Below the pieces are notes generated by a model. The model worked only from the letters and a program-made list of their open reading frames with translations. It was not told the origin of the DNA and did not search any database. This document shows, piece by piece, positions 7,500 through 15,086 of a DNA stretch of 30,206 bases. Origin of the DNA: Acidaminococcus hominis (GTDB lineage Bacteria; Bacillota; Negativicutes; Acidaminococcales; Acidaminococcaceae); the NCBI RefSeq assembly GCF_021044795.1, contig NZ_JAJNOP010000027.1. The stretch is one strand, 5' to 3'. A program made the position numbers and the translations under genes. How positions within the stretch are numbered: the stretch's first letter is position 1; the number at the start of each line of letters is the position of its first letter.

Positions 7500-8222
7500 T
7501 CACTCTGGCATAGCCAGGGCAAACAAGGTGTTTACCCGTACTGTAATGGTCAGTGCTTTGGGAGCCAGGGTAGTAGTGTCATTGGCAGCAGAACCCACCT
7601 TTTCCAGCCGAGCCATCAAGATAGGCTGTGCTTCCACCACAGAAGACGAAGGAATGGAAGCTTGGCGCAGAACGCCCAAATTCCGGCCGCCGGCACTGGC
7701 TACTGCCTGAGCAGAATACCGGGCATTTTGCACGGCCTGTCCCAGCAGTTGGTTCTTGATCAAATCCTCGTTCTGCAGGCCAAAATTCACTCCGCTGACC
7801 TGGTCCACCCCAGTGGTCAAACTCTGGTCAATGATGGTACCCAGCTTGGCCAGATTCTTAACCTTAACGGTCCAACCTGCGTTCAGGCTATAGCCATCCT
7901 GCTTCTGCCGGCCGTCCCTGTCGTAATGGTACACCGGGGAAATGCTGTAATCCACAGAGCTGATGTCCTCTTGGGCAATGCCCTGCTCCAGCATGGTGCG
8001 CAGCAGCGCCTTGCTGACCTGAGCACCAGCCTGCCGCACTTCTTCCACCGTTTCACCCTTTTTGGTATAGGACAAGTTTACTGTCGCCATGTCCGGTTCC
8101 ACCACTTTGGAAGCCACTCCCGAAACGGAAATGGTATCCAGGGGCTGATCCGCCAGGGCTGCAGGCATGTGGAGGCAGACCGCCAGTGCAGCCGCCAGAA
8201 GAATCGTTCCTGCTTTCTTCAT
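7500..8222 (-). CDS. Secreted SIMPL-domain protein (DUF541)
   Basis: A 240-residue protein with a clear signal peptide (MKKAGTILLAAALAVCLHMPAALA), so exported to the periplasm. The mature part has the SIMPL/DUF541 pattern: ISVSGVASKVVEPDMATVNLSY at the start, a central SVDYSISPVYHYD segment, and a C-terminal VEAQPILMARLE with a TITVRVNTLFAL strand. Family members form oligomeric beta-rich assemblies (Brucella BP26 forms a channel-like ring), and some bear on oxidative stress; a precise role is not known. An AAAGGGTGG site precedes the ATG. A TGTGGTATAAT extended -10 lies about 30 nt upstream, overlapping the end of the Rrf2 gene, so it may be transcribed independently as well as by read-through. 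Confidence 0.85.
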   Translation of the reverse strand: MKKAGTILLAAALAVCLHMPAALADQPLDTISVSGVASKVVEPDMATVNLSYTKKGETVEEVRQAGAQVSKALLRTMLEQGIAQEDISSVDYSISPVYHYDRDGRQKQDGYSLNAGWTVKVKNLAKLGTIIDQSLTTGVDQVSGVNFGLQNEDLIKNQLLGQAVQNARYSAQAVASAGGRNLGVLRQASIPSSSVVEAQPILMARLEKVGSAANDTTTLAPKALTITVRVNTLFALAMPE

Positions 8223-8253
8223 AAAACCACCCTTTCCAGTTTTAGATGCCCTT

Positions 8254-8264
8254 ATTATACCACA
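8254..8264 (-). promoter_or_regulatory. Extended -10 promoter of the SIMPL gene
   Basis: Minus-strand TGGTATAAT (TATAAT at 8254-8259) is a perfect extended -10; no good -35 is visible. It overlaps the stop codon region of the Rrf2 gene, 31 nt before the SIMPL start. Confidence 0.4.
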
Positions 8265-8764
8265 AACTTATGACCGGGATTTTGCTTGCTGTTGTCCCAG
8301 GCCGGGCAGTCCCCTTCCAGGGCTCCGTGACACCGGTCCAAATGTTGCAGGTTTTGGGTCACAATCTGCCGCAGCACATCTCCCAGGGTTATTTTTTTCA
8401 GATATTCCATGCACAAATCGTCCAGTTCCTGGTACAGGCCGTCAAACACCTGGGCCATACCGCCACTGATGAAGCAGTTGATGTCTTCGTTGCCGCTGCG
8501 CCATTTGGTGTCCACAAACACCGTACCCATGCCCTTGGCAATATCATACAGGGTAGCCTTTTCCAACCCTTCACAGGGGCAATAACCGCCCACATGACCT
8601 TCTCGGGTGGTAATAATGCCCATCTTTTTCAGTTTTCCCATGATTTTCCGTACACGGGCCGGGTTGGTGCAGATATTTTCCGCCAGCTCTTCACTGGATG
8701 CCAGACAGCCCCGATGGGACAGATAGACCAGTGCATGGACCGCCACTATAAAATCACTTTTCAC
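8255..8764 (-). CDS. Rrf2-family transcriptional regulator
   Basis: A 169-residue DNA-binding protein with the Rrf2 winged-helix pattern: KSDFIVAVHALVYLSH, the recognition-helix region NPARVRKIMGKLKKMGIIT and the wing REGHVGGY. It has no canonical three-Cys C-x5-C-x7-C cluster of IscR/NsrR. Instead Cys62/Cys64 (GYCPCEG), Cys96, Cys118 and two C-terminal Cys (RCHGALEGDC) are spread along the chain. A metal or thiol-based sensor is possible but not shown. The start is GTG at 8764, preceded by AGAGGGAA. It lies 54 nt after trxB and downstream of trxA, which suggests control of, or by, redox or thiol state. Related YwnA/CymR-type regulators act in cysteine or redox control. Confidence 0.85.
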   Translation of the reverse strand: MKSDFIVAVHALVYLSHRGCLASSEELAENICTNPARVRKIMGKLKKMGIITTREGHVGGYCPCEGLEKATLYDIAKGMGTVFVDTKWRSGNEDINCFISGGMAQVFDGLYQELDDLCMEYLKKITLGDVLRQIVTQNLQHLDRCHGALEGDCPAWDNSKQNPGHKFVV

Positions 8765-8818
8765 GCTATTCCCTCTCTAGGGCAGAAGCTTTCAAGCCGC
8801 TGCCCTTCTCTATATCTT

Positions 8819-9742
8819 TTATTTTTCCTGTTCGTTCAAAAATTCCTCGGCGTAATGCACGGCCACTGCGCCGTCCGCCGCCGCGGTGATGATCTGCCGC
8901 ACCTCTTTGGTCCGCACATCACCAATGGCAAAGACACCGGGTTCGGAAGTTTTGGTATCTTCCCCAGCCACAATGTAGCCTGCCTTGTCCAGCTCTACCT
9001 GTCCAGCAAACAGGGCACTCTCCGGCTGACGGCCAATGGCCACAAACAGCCCGTCACAGGGTACCTCCTGGACTTCTCCCGTTTTGACATTCTTTACCTT
9101 GACGCCGGTAAGCTTCTTGTCAGAATCCAGCCCTTCGATAACACTATCCCACAGAATTTCCACGTGGTTTTCTTCCAGCCGTTTCAGGTACAAAGGCGTG
9201 GCCCGCAGCTCATGGCGCCGGTGCACCAGGTACACCTTCTTGGCCAGCTTGGCCAGGTACAGGGCATCGCCTACAGCCGTATTGCCGCCGCCGTTTACTA
9301 CCACCGTCTTGCCTTTATAGAAGCTGCCGTCACAAGTAGCACAGTAGGAAACGCCCCGGTTCACCAGGGAATCTTCCTTGGGAATGCCCAGTACCCGGGG
9401 ATAAGCCCCCGTAGCAAGCATCACTACCCGACCCGTAAACGTTCCCTCGGAGGTTTCCACCACCTTGGGGTTGGCCTTCAGGTCCACGCCCCGTACTTCA
9501 GCATACACCGTTTCAGCACCGGCCTGTTCGGCCCCCTGCTGCATCTTTTCTCCCAGTTCGAAACCATCCACCACCCCGGGGAAGCCAGGATAGTTTTCGA
9601 TTTCAGACGTGGTGGCCATTTGGCCGCCCGGAGACAATTTTTCCAGCACCGCAGCAGAATACCCGCTCCGGGCAGCGTACAGGGCTGCCGTGTAGCCGGC
9701 AGGCCCGCCGCCAATGATCAGCACATCATAAGCCTTGCTCAT
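8819..9742 (-). CDS. trxB: Thioredoxin reductase
   Basis: FAD/NADPH flavoenzyme that reduces thioredoxin. The 307-residue length is typical. The FAD-binding motif GGGPAGYTAA lies at residues 11-20, the redox pair Cys134-Ala-Thr-Cys137 sits in the expected CATCDG block, and the NADPH-binding GGGNTAVGDA lies at 151-160. The C-terminal FAIGDVRTKEVRQIITAAADG is the second FAD signature. Its ATG overlaps the thioredoxin stop (ATGA), so the two are translationally coupled. The pair forms a complete thioredoxin system together with the gene just upstream. Confidence 0.95.
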   Translation of the reverse strand: MSKAYDVLIIGGGPAGYTAALYAARSGYSAAVLEKLSPGGQMATTSEIENYPGFPGVVDGFELGEKMQQGAEQAGAETVYAEVRGVDLKANPKVVETSEGTFTGRVVMLATGAYPRVLGIPKEDSLVNRGVSYCATCDGSFYKGKTVVVNGGGNTAVGDALYLAKLAKKVYLVHRRHELRATPLYLKRLEENHVEILWDSVIEGLDSDKKLTGVKVKNVKTGEVQEVPCDGLFVAIGRQPESALFAGQVELDKAGYIVAGEDTKTSEPGVFAIGDVRTKEVRQIITAAADGAVAVHYAEEFLNEQEK

Positions 9743-10065
9743 AATACGCCTTTACCCTCCAGCCATTCCTTTACTGCGGCCTTGGAAGGCGGGTTTACCA
9801 GCAATTCGCTGCACTGGCCGTCTTTTACCAGCATCAGGCTGGGAATGGTTTCTACCTGGAATTTCTTGGCCAGTTCTTCTTCTTCATCAATATTTACGCC
9901 GCCAAAGCTGACCTTGTCGGCAATTTCCATAGCCAGTTGGCCAATAGCCGGTTTCAGCCGTTTGCAATAACCGCACCAGGGTGCGGAAAAACCTACAACC
10001 ACCGGTTTGCTGCTCTTCAGTACATCACTGTCAAAATTTTGTTCAGTCACTTTCAAGAATTCCAT
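9739..10065 (-). CDS. trxA: Thioredoxin with a CGYC active site
   Basis: A 108-residue thioredoxin. The start at 10065 is chosen because GGAGG lies 9 nt upstream; a longer frame exists but has no suitable site. The active site is Trp-Cys31-Gly-Tyr-Cys34, with Tyr in place of the usual Pro; this residue tunes redox potential, and glutaredoxin-type CPYC and other variants are known. The cis-Pro loop TIPSLM is conserved. It is the first gene of the operon with trxB, behind a near-consensus promoter. It should be the electron acceptor of the reductase encoded next. The CGYC change may make it a weaker reductant than classic TrxA, which is inference. Confidence 0.9.
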   Translation of the reverse strand: MEFLKVTEQNFDSDVLKSSKPVVVGFSAPWCGYCKRLKPAIGQLAMEIADKVSFGGVNIDEEEELAKKFQVETIPSLMLVKDGQCSELLVNPPSKAAVKEWLEGKGVL

Positions 10066-10120
10066 TATGCTCATCCTCCAATTGTATAGAAGTTGCTGAT
10101 TGTATTGCTTCAATACTGTA

Positions 10121-10149
10121 ATTTTAGCAAGCACAGTTAAAATTGTCAA
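10121..10149 (-). promoter_or_regulatory. Strong sigma-70-type promoter of trxA-trxB
   Basis: On the minus strand a perfect TTGACA (10144-10149) and TAAAAT (10121-10126) are separated by exactly 17 nt. The transcript would start about 50 nt before the trxA ATG. Confidence 0.8.
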
Positions 10150-10202
10150 TGTACATTCTGCCTTGTCACAGGATTGCCGCTGCCCGGTCACAAATAGGGC
10201 GC

Positions 10203-10230
10203 AAAAAAGGACTGTGCATAAGCACAGCCC
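10203..10230 (-). terminator. ompH terminator
   Basis: On the minus strand GGGCTGTGC and GCACAGTCC form a 9-bp stem (one G-U) with a 4-nt loop, followed by six T residues. It begins 13 nt past the ompH stop. Confidence 0.9.
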
Positions 10231-10243
10231 TAGGCTAATTCAA

Positions 10244-10678
10244 TTATTTTGCGCCAACAGCCTTCAGTACATCGTTGGTCATATCGGTGCCGCCTTCAAC
10301 AACAGCGCTGGAAGTCAGGACAACGTCGATGCCTTTTTCTTTGGCAACTTTATGCACGGCATCCAGAATCTTCTTGCGGATGGGGTTGAACAGATCCTGT
10401 TCTCTCTTGGCGATTTGTTCGGTCAAGGTGTTGTCCAGGGCTCTCTTGCCATTATCATCCAGGCTGGGAGCCTTTTCCTGAAATTCCTTTTGGGCTTTTT
10501 GTTGTTCCAGATTCATGGCTGCTCTGGCAGAAGCAAAATCAGGGTGATGGGCAAAAACTGTATTCAGATCCACATAGCCGATGGACTCAGCAGCGTACGC
10601 CGTTGCCGGAACCATAACTCCGGAGTAACCAACGCATACCAGCAGGGCCATTACCAAAGCTAAAAATTGTTTTTTCAC
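10244..10678 (-). CDS. OmpH/Skp-family periplasmic chaperone
   Basis: A 144-residue exported protein with a signal peptide ending near AYAA (about residue 29). The mature chain starts SIGYVDLNTVFAHHPDF, the usual beta-strand opening of Skp, followed by a long charged, helical coiled-coil section (about residues 55-115) and the closing strand VLTSSAVVEGGTDMTNDVLKAVG. Skp-like proteins hold unfolded outer-membrane proteins in the periplasm, so this gene is good evidence for an outer membrane. The start is GTG at 10678, with AAAGGA about 9 nt upstream. It is a single-gene unit with its own promoter and terminator, not the usual bamA-ompH-lpxD cluster. Confidence 0.85.
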   Translation of the reverse strand: MKKQFLALVMALLVCVGYSGVMVPATAYAAESIGYVDLNTVFAHHPDFASARAAMNLEQQKAQKEFQEKAPSLDDNGKRALDNTLTEQIAKREQDLFNPIRKKILDAVHKVAKEKGIDVVLTSSAVVEGGTDMTNDVLKAVGAK

Positions 10679-10732
10679 GTAAAATCATCCTTTCTTCCAA
10701 TGGTCTTTGGAATTGAATATCTAACAGGAGCA

Positions 10733-10761
10733 ATTATATCATGGACCCTACCCAGGCGCAA
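10733..10761 (-). promoter_or_regulatory. ompH promoter
   Basis: Minus-strand TTGCGC (10756-10761) and a perfect TATAAT (10733-10738), spaced by 17 nt, about 55 nt before the GTG start. Confidence 0.55.
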
Positions 10762-10764
10762 CCG

Positions 10765-10790
10765 AAAAAACATGGCGAAATTACGTCACC
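10765..10790 (-). terminator. Weak terminator after the flavodoxin-fold gene
   Basis: On the minus strand GGTGA and TCGCC form a short 5-bp stem with a 7-nt loop, then AUG and six T. It lies 65 nt past the stop, just before the ompH promoter. The stem is short, so confidence is low. Confidence 0.35.
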
Positions 10791-10855
10791 TTTTCCCCAG
10801 AACTGCCGTTTTAGCCCTTTTCCAGGCTTAGCGGCTTCCAGTTCGAACTGCTGTA

Positions 10856-11494
10856 TTACCGGACAAAACAGGTAAACGCTTCCGACTCCGTGGCCGGCAG
10901 AGGAATCCCTTTTTCCCGTCCCAGGGCAAAGCAACGCATCATCCATACCATATTCCGGGCCAGGTTCCGCATGGTCTGGAGCCCTTCCAGGTCTTCCGCT
11001 GTATCCTTGGCTTCCAGCCCATGGACCATATTCCAATAGGTGGACCCGGCCACCGGCATCTGGGCAATGCCAAAATACTTGTTGATGGCGTCCAGGGTAG
11101 CAGAGGTGCCGCCCCGGCGTGCTACCGCTACCGCAGCGCCGGGCTTAAACTGGAAGGCCTTGCCCACTTCCCCAGTGGCGGCGCTGAAAAACACCCGGTC
11201 CAGGAAAGAAAACAGCCGGCCGCTGGGATGGGCAAAATAGGTAGGTGAAGCAAAAACGAAGCCGTCTGCCTGCTCCGCCTTTTTCACAAAGTCGTTGACT
11301 CCGTCGTCCTTCATGACGCAGCCTTCGTGGGTAAAGCAGTAGCCGCACTGGAGGCAGTCCGCAATGGGCTTGCCCCCCAGCTGGATTACTTCCGTTTCCA
11401 CGTTTTCAGCCTGAAATACCTTGATCATTTCGTTTAGCGCAGCCATGGTGGTGCCATTGGTATGGCTGCTGCCGTTTACCAGTAATACTTTCAT
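10856..11494 (-). CDS. Flavodoxin-fold NAD(P)H-dependent FMN reductase / iron-sulfur-flavoprotein-like
   Basis: A 212-residue protein of the NADPH-dependent FMN reductase group. The phosphate-binding loop is in VNGSSHTNGTT (residues 6-16), and the FMN-side segment FASPTYFAHPSGRLFSFLDR matches the family. A Cys cluster follows the first repeat (CLQCGYCFTHEGC, about residues 47-59), in the region where archaeal iron-sulfur flavoproteins bind a 4Fe-4S cluster; the spacing differs, so cluster binding is possible but unproven. The start at MKVLLV is preceded by GGGGAG; a longer frame lacks a better site. It is probably an electron-transfer or quinone/flavin reductase in the cytoplasm. The partner is unknown. 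Confidence 0.8.
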   Translation of the reverse strand: MKVLLVNGSSHTNGTTMAALNEMIKVFQAENVETEVIQLGGKPIADCLQCGYCFTHEGCVMKDDGVNDFVKKAEQADGFVFASPTYFAHPSGRLFSFLDRVFFSAATGEVGKAFQFKPGAAVAVARRGGTSATLDAINKYFGIAQMPVAGSTYWNMVHGLEAKDTAEDLEGLQTMRNLARNMVWMMRCFALGREKGIPLPATESEAFTCFVR

Positions 11495-11542
11495 ATTTCT
11501 CCCCTTCCGGTACACCCCCAGGATATACCTTTGCCTATACGC

Positions 11543-11574
11543 AAAGAAGCCGCCCCCTTAAGGACGGTTTCTTT
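11543..11574. terminator. Hairpin, probable terminator after the copper chaperone
   Basis: AAAGAAGCCG (11543-11552) and CGGTTTCTTT (11565-11574) pair over 10 bp with one G-U, and the GC-rich centre adds more pairs. The T-rich arm could work for either direction; it lies 22 nt after the minus-strand chaperone stop. Confidence 0.6.
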
Positions 11575-11596
11575 GTATTATGTTTATTGGAGCCAC

Positions 11597-11803
11597 TTAG
11601 CAGCCGGCAAATTCGTAGCCAGCGTCTTCGATGACTTTCTTGAATTCGTCAGCAGGAATGTCCCGGCTCATTTCCACTTTGGCGTTCTTGTTTTCCAGGC
11701 TTACTTCTACAGCCGTTACGCCGTCCATAGCTTCCAGGGCTTCCCGTACATGCTTTTGGCAATTCTGGCACATCATGCCGTTGACTTTTACAATCTTTTC
11801 CAT
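11597..11803 (-). CDS. copZ: Copper chaperone / heavy-metal-associated (HMA) domain protein
   Basis: A 68-residue single HMA domain. Cys12 and Cys15 in NGMMCQNC are the metal-binding pair of the MxCxxC motif, which binds Cu(I) in CopZ/Atx1 proteins. The ferredoxin-like betaalphabeta pattern follows (VREALEAMDGVTAVEVSLE, then DAGYEF). It lies 43 nt downstream of csoR with a good ribosome binding site, so the two form a csoR-copZ operon. Copper is the most likely metal given the regulator. It ends with an extra Cys at its last residue. No CopA ATPase lies in the window, so the efflux partner must be elsewhere. Confidence 0.9.
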   Translation of the reverse strand: MEKIVKVNGMMCQNCQKHVREALEAMDGVTAVEVSLENKNAKVEMSRDIPADEFKKVIEDAGYEFAGC

Positions 11804-11846
11804 CTGAAATCCTCCTTGGACCCTTACAATTTTTGGCGTTCCGGGC

Positions 11847-12143
11847 TTATTTCATCAGCTTCTGCAGGGTTTCGCACAGCTCATCCACCACGGAATCGTC
11901 CCCGGCACGGATATCGTTGACTACGCAGCTTTTGATGTGGTTGGCTAGTAGTTTTTTGTTGAACGCATTCAAGCCGCAGGTAATGGCGCTGACCTGGGTC
12001 AGGATATCCACGCAATACCGGTCTTCTTCCACCATGCGCTTTACCCCCCGCACCTGGCCTTCAATCCGGTTCAGGCGGGCAATCAGGTCCTTGTACTCTT
12101 TGCCGTCCTTATCGCGCACTTTATATTTCTCTTCATGTTCCAT
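11847..12143 (-). CDS. csoR: CsoR-family copper-sensing repressor
   Basis: A 98-residue all-helical repressor of the CsoR/RcnR family. The metal site C-H-C of copper-type CsoR is complete: Cys44 (RYCVDILTQ), His69 and Cys73 (ANHIKSCV). The RLNRIEGQVRGV segment (about residues 23-34) is the family signature for the DNA-binding face. Cu(I) binding releases it from the operator and derepresses the operon. The presence of the second Cys rules against the RcnR nickel/cobalt type and the formaldehyde FrmR type. The promoter just upstream contains a palindrome over the -10, as expected for autoregulation. The ATG has GGAGG 9 nt upstream. Confidence 0.92.
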   Translation of the reverse strand: MEHEEKYKVRDKDGKEYKDLIARLNRIEGQVRGVKRMVEEDRYCVDILTQVSAITCGLNAFNKKLLANHIKSCVVNDIRAGDDSVVDELCETLQKLMK

Positions 12144-12159
12144 AGTACGATACCTCCGT

Positions 12160-12195
12160 TACGTATATTGTACGTAGCTGGCGGCGGTTTGTCAA
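12160..12195 (-). promoter_or_regulatory. csoR promoter with overlapping palindrome (probable CsoR operator)
   Basis: On the minus strand TTGACA (12190-12195, perfect) and TACAAT (12167-12172) are exactly 17 nt apart. The -10 lies inside the 17-bp inverted repeat 12160-12176 (TACGTA, 5-nt spacer, TACGTA). A repressor bound here would cover the -10 and start site, fitting autoregulation by CsoR. The leader would be only about 15-20 nt long. Confidence 0.75.
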
Positions 12196-12213
12196 TATCC
12201 CACCTTTCCAGTC

Positions 12214-12246
12214 ATAAAAAGAAAGGTGCAGCCTAAGCCGCACCTT
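12214..12246 (-). terminator. ileS terminator
   Basis: On the minus strand AAGGTGCGGC and GCTGCACCTT form a 10-bp stem with one wobble or mismatch and a TTAG loop, followed by TCTTTTT. It starts 22 nt after the ileS stop. Confidence 0.85.
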
Positions 12247-12268
12247 CCTACTGCAAGCTATTCTTGTT

Positions 12269-15073
12269 TTAGTCCACTGCTTCGCAGCACTTGGAGCACA
12301 GGGTGGGGTGTTCCGGGTTCTGGCCAACGGTGGTGCTGTAGCACCAGCAGCGTTCGCATTTTTCCCCGTCCGCCGGCAGGACAGCAACCTTCAGGTCACT
12401 GCGGCCGGTTTCTTCCCCGTCGGCACCCAGACCTTCGTGGAGTTCTGCCTGGGAAACAATCAGGAGAGCCGGCAAATGGCTTTCCAGGGCCTTCAGCTCG
12501 GCCAGGGCATCCCCTTCGGCATACAGAACCACTTTGGCATCCAGGGAATGGCCGATGGTCTTGGCTCTCCGGGCATTTTCCAGGACCTTGGTGATTTCGC
12601 CCCGGATGGCCAGGAAGGCATTCCATTTTTCTTCCAGTTCCTTGTTGATGTATTCGGCATGATGTTCCGGCCAGGGCAGCATCTGTACGCTCAAAGGCGC
12701 GTCAGCCGGTTTATTCATATACTGGTAGACTTCTTCCATGGTAAAGCTCAGTACCGGCATCAGCATCACCATCAGTTCCTTCAGGATCTGATACATGGCC
12801 GTTTGGGCAGAACGCCGTTTTTGGCTGTTTTGCTTGCTGGTGTACAGCCGGTCCTTGATGATATCCAGGTAGAAGGCACTCATGTCCACCGTGCAGAAGT
12901 CATGGATGGCATGGAACAGTACGTGGAAATCGTATTCTTCGTAGGCCTGCTCCACTTCGTTCTTCAGTTCTTCAAAGCGCATGAGAGCCCATTGGTCCAG
13001 CTCTTCCATTTGGTCAAAGGCAACCTTGTCTTTTTCATAGTCAAAGTCGTAGGTGTTGCCCAGGATGTAGCGAATGGTGTTCCGGACTTTCCGGTACACT
13101 TCAGCCAGCTGTTTCAGGATTACGGGCGAAATCCGCACGTCCTGCTTGTAGTCGGTGGAAGCCACCCACAGGCGGACAATATCTGCCCCGTATTGAGAAA
13201 TGACTTCCTGGGGAACCACCACATTGCCCAGGGATTTGCTCATCTTCCGGCCTTCCCCATCCAGCACGTAGCCGTGGGTCAGAACGGAACGGTAAGGCGC
13301 CTTGCCGGTAACAGCTACGGAGGTTAGCAGGGAGGACTGGAACCAGCCTCTGTGCTGGTCACTGCCTTCCAGGTACATATCCGCCGGCCATTGCAGTTCC
13401 GGCCGTTTGGTCAGTACGCCCATATGGGAGGAACCGGAGTCGAACCACACGTCCATGATGTCCTTTTCCTTGCGGAAATGAGTGCCGCCGCATTTGCTGC
13501 ACTTGGTACCCTGGGGCAGCAGTTCTTCTGCCGTATGGTTCCACCAGGCGTCGCTGCCTTCGGTTTCGAAAATATTGGCTACGGCTTCGATGGTATCCGG
13601 GTTAATCAGGGGTTCCCCGCAGTCTTCGCAGTAGAAGATGGGAATGGGCACGCCCCAGACTCTCTGCCGGGAAATACACCAGTCATGGCGGTCAGCCACC
13701 ATGTTGTGGATCCGGGATTCGCCCCAGCTGGGAATCCATTTTACATCGTTGGCAATGGCGTCCAGTGCTTCCTGGCGGAACCCGTCTACGGAAGCAAACC
13801 ATTGTTCGGAAGCCCGGTAGATGATGGGGTTCTTGCAGCGCCAGCAGTGGGCGTATTGGTGATGGATGGTCTTTTTGCCCAGCAGTACGTTCAGTTCAGC
13901 CAGGTGTTTGATGACCAGTCCGTTGCTGTCGAAGACAAACTTGCCCTTGAGCATTTCACCGGCCTCGTCGGTGAAGCAGCCCTTTTCGTCCACAGGACAC
14001 AGGATGGGCAGGTTGTATTTCAGACCGGTCAAATAGTCCACGTCGCCGTGGCCAGGAGCGGTATGTACACAGCCAGAACCGGTTTCCAGGTCAACATAGT
14101 CGGCCAGGACTACCAGGGATTTCCGGTGGTTATATTCCGGGAAAGGATGGACGCATTCAGCCAGTTCAAATTTCCGGCCCTGGGTAGTGCCCAGAACAGG
14201 ACCAAAGGTGACGCCGCATTCTTCGGCTACCTTGTCCACCAGTTCTGCTGCCATGATCAATACTTCGCCGTTATATTCCACCCAGGCGTATTCCACCTCC
14301 GGGTTTACAGCGACAGCCACGTTGGCAGGAATGGTCCAGGGGGTGGTGGTCCAAACAACCATGTAGGCCGGTTTACCCTTGGCTTCTTCCGGAGTCAGCC
14401 CGTTATCCTTGACCAGAGGCATCTTGACGAAAATGGTCGGGGTTTTCTGGTCAGCATATTCGATTTCGGCTTCTGCCAGGGCAGTTTCGCAGTGGGGGCA
14501 CCAGTAAACGGTTTTCTTGCCCTTATAGATATAGCCCTTGTTGGCCATGGTACCAAATACCCGCACCTGTTCCGCTTCAAAATGGGGATCCAGGGTAACG
14601 TAGGGATGGGCCCAGTCCCCCAGTACGCCTAGGCGCTTAAAGTCGCTGCGCTGGGTGTCAATCCATTCCAGGGCGTATTCCCGGCACATTTTCCGCAGTT
14701 CTACAGGACTCAGCTTGTGGCGGTCCACCCCGGTGGCCTTGATGCAGGCGTGCTCAATGGGCATGCCGTGGGTATCCCAGCCCGGTACGTAAGGGGTATC
14801 GTAACCTCTGGCGTATTTGTATTTGACAATGATGTCTTTCAGAATTTTGTTCAGGGCATGACCCATATGAATCTTGCCGTTGGCATAGGGAGGGCCATCA
14901 TGCAGGACAAACTTCTTATGGCCGGCATGGAGTTTTTGCTTTTCCCCGTACACATCATTTTTATACCAGAAATCCAGGAAATCCGGTTCCCGCTTGGGAA
15001 GTCCTGCCCGCATAGGGAAATCGGTTTTCGGCAGGTTTAGCGTGTTGCTGTACTGATCTTTTTCGCTGCTCAC
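12269..15073 (-). CDS. ileS: Isoleucyl-tRNA synthetase
   Basis: A 934-residue class I aminoacyl-tRNA synthetase that charges tRNA-Ile. The HIGH motif appears as His-Met-Gly-His at residues 69-72 (PPYANGKIHMGHA), and KMSKS spans residues 610-614 (EGRKMSKSLGN). The editing-domain signatures TTTPWTIPANVAV and GSGCVHTAPGHGDVDY lie between. The C-terminal zinc site is complete (Cys906, Cys909, Cys926, Cys929). The length and presence of the zinc ribbon match the bacterial IleRS1 type, which is mupirocin-sensitive. The start is GTG at 15073 with GGAGGT 8 nt upstream; no ATG is better. Expression is controlled by an upstream T-box that reads uncharged tRNA-Ile. Confidence 0.97.
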   Translation of the reverse strand: MSSEKDQYSNTLNLPKTDFPMRAGLPKREPDFLDFWYKNDVYGEKQKLHAGHKKFVLHDGPPYANGKIHMGHALNKILKDIIVKYKYARGYDTPYVPGWDTHGMPIEHACIKATGVDRHKLSPVELRKMCREYALEWIDTQRSDFKRLGVLGDWAHPYVTLDPHFEAEQVRVFGTMANKGYIYKGKKTVYWCPHCETALAEAEIEYADQKTPTIFVKMPLVKDNGLTPEEAKGKPAYMVVWTTTPWTIPANVAVAVNPEVEYAWVEYNGEVLIMAAELVDKVAEECGVTFGPVLGTTQGRKFELAECVHPFPEYNHRKSLVVLADYVDLETGSGCVHTAPGHGDVDYLTGLKYNLPILCPVDEKGCFTDEAGEMLKGKFVFDSNGLVIKHLAELNVLLGKKTIHHQYAHCWRCKNPIIYRASEQWFASVDGFRQEALDAIANDVKWIPSWGESRIHNMVADRHDWCISRQRVWGVPIPIFYCEDCGEPLINPDTIEAVANIFETEGSDAWWNHTAEELLPQGTKCSKCGGTHFRKEKDIMDVWFDSGSSHMGVLTKRPELQWPADMYLEGSDQHRGWFQSSLLTSVAVTGKAPYRSVLTHGYVLDGEGRKMSKSLGNVVVPQEVISQYGADIVRLWVASTDYKQDVRISPVILKQLAEVYRKVRNTIRYILGNTYDFDYEKDKVAFDQMEELDQWALMRFEELKNEVEQAYEEYDFHVLFHAIHDFCTVDMSAFYLDIIKDRLYTSKQNSQKRRSAQTAMYQILKELMVMLMPVLSFTMEEVYQYMNKPADAPLSVQMLPWPEHHAEYINKELEEKWNAFLAIRGEITKVLENARRAKTIGHSLDAKVVLYAEGDALAELKALESHLPALLIVSQAELHEGLGADGEETGRSDLKVAVLPADGEKCERCWCYSTTVGQNPEHPTLCSKCCEAVD

Positions 15074-15086
15074 TTGTTACACCTCC

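Noticed and set aside
8780..8805. Hairpin GGGCAG/CTGCCC between trxB and the Rrf2 gene as a terminator
   Set aside because: Six base pairs only and no T-run; more likely a neutral or mild mRNA structure.
8246..9970. Long plus-strand frame opposite trxB and the Rrf2 gene
   Set aside because: It lies antisense to two clear genes, has no family motifs and looks like a high-GC shadow frame.
10839..10850. Perfect 12-bp palindrome CAGTTCGAACTG as a LexA site
   Set aside because: Gram-positive LexA boxes are GAAC-N4-GTTC, which is the opposite half-site order, and no SOS gene is adjacent.
12308..14632. Two long plus-strand frames opposite ileS
   Set aside because: They are antisense to a full-length, well-recognised synthetase and carry no recognisable domain.
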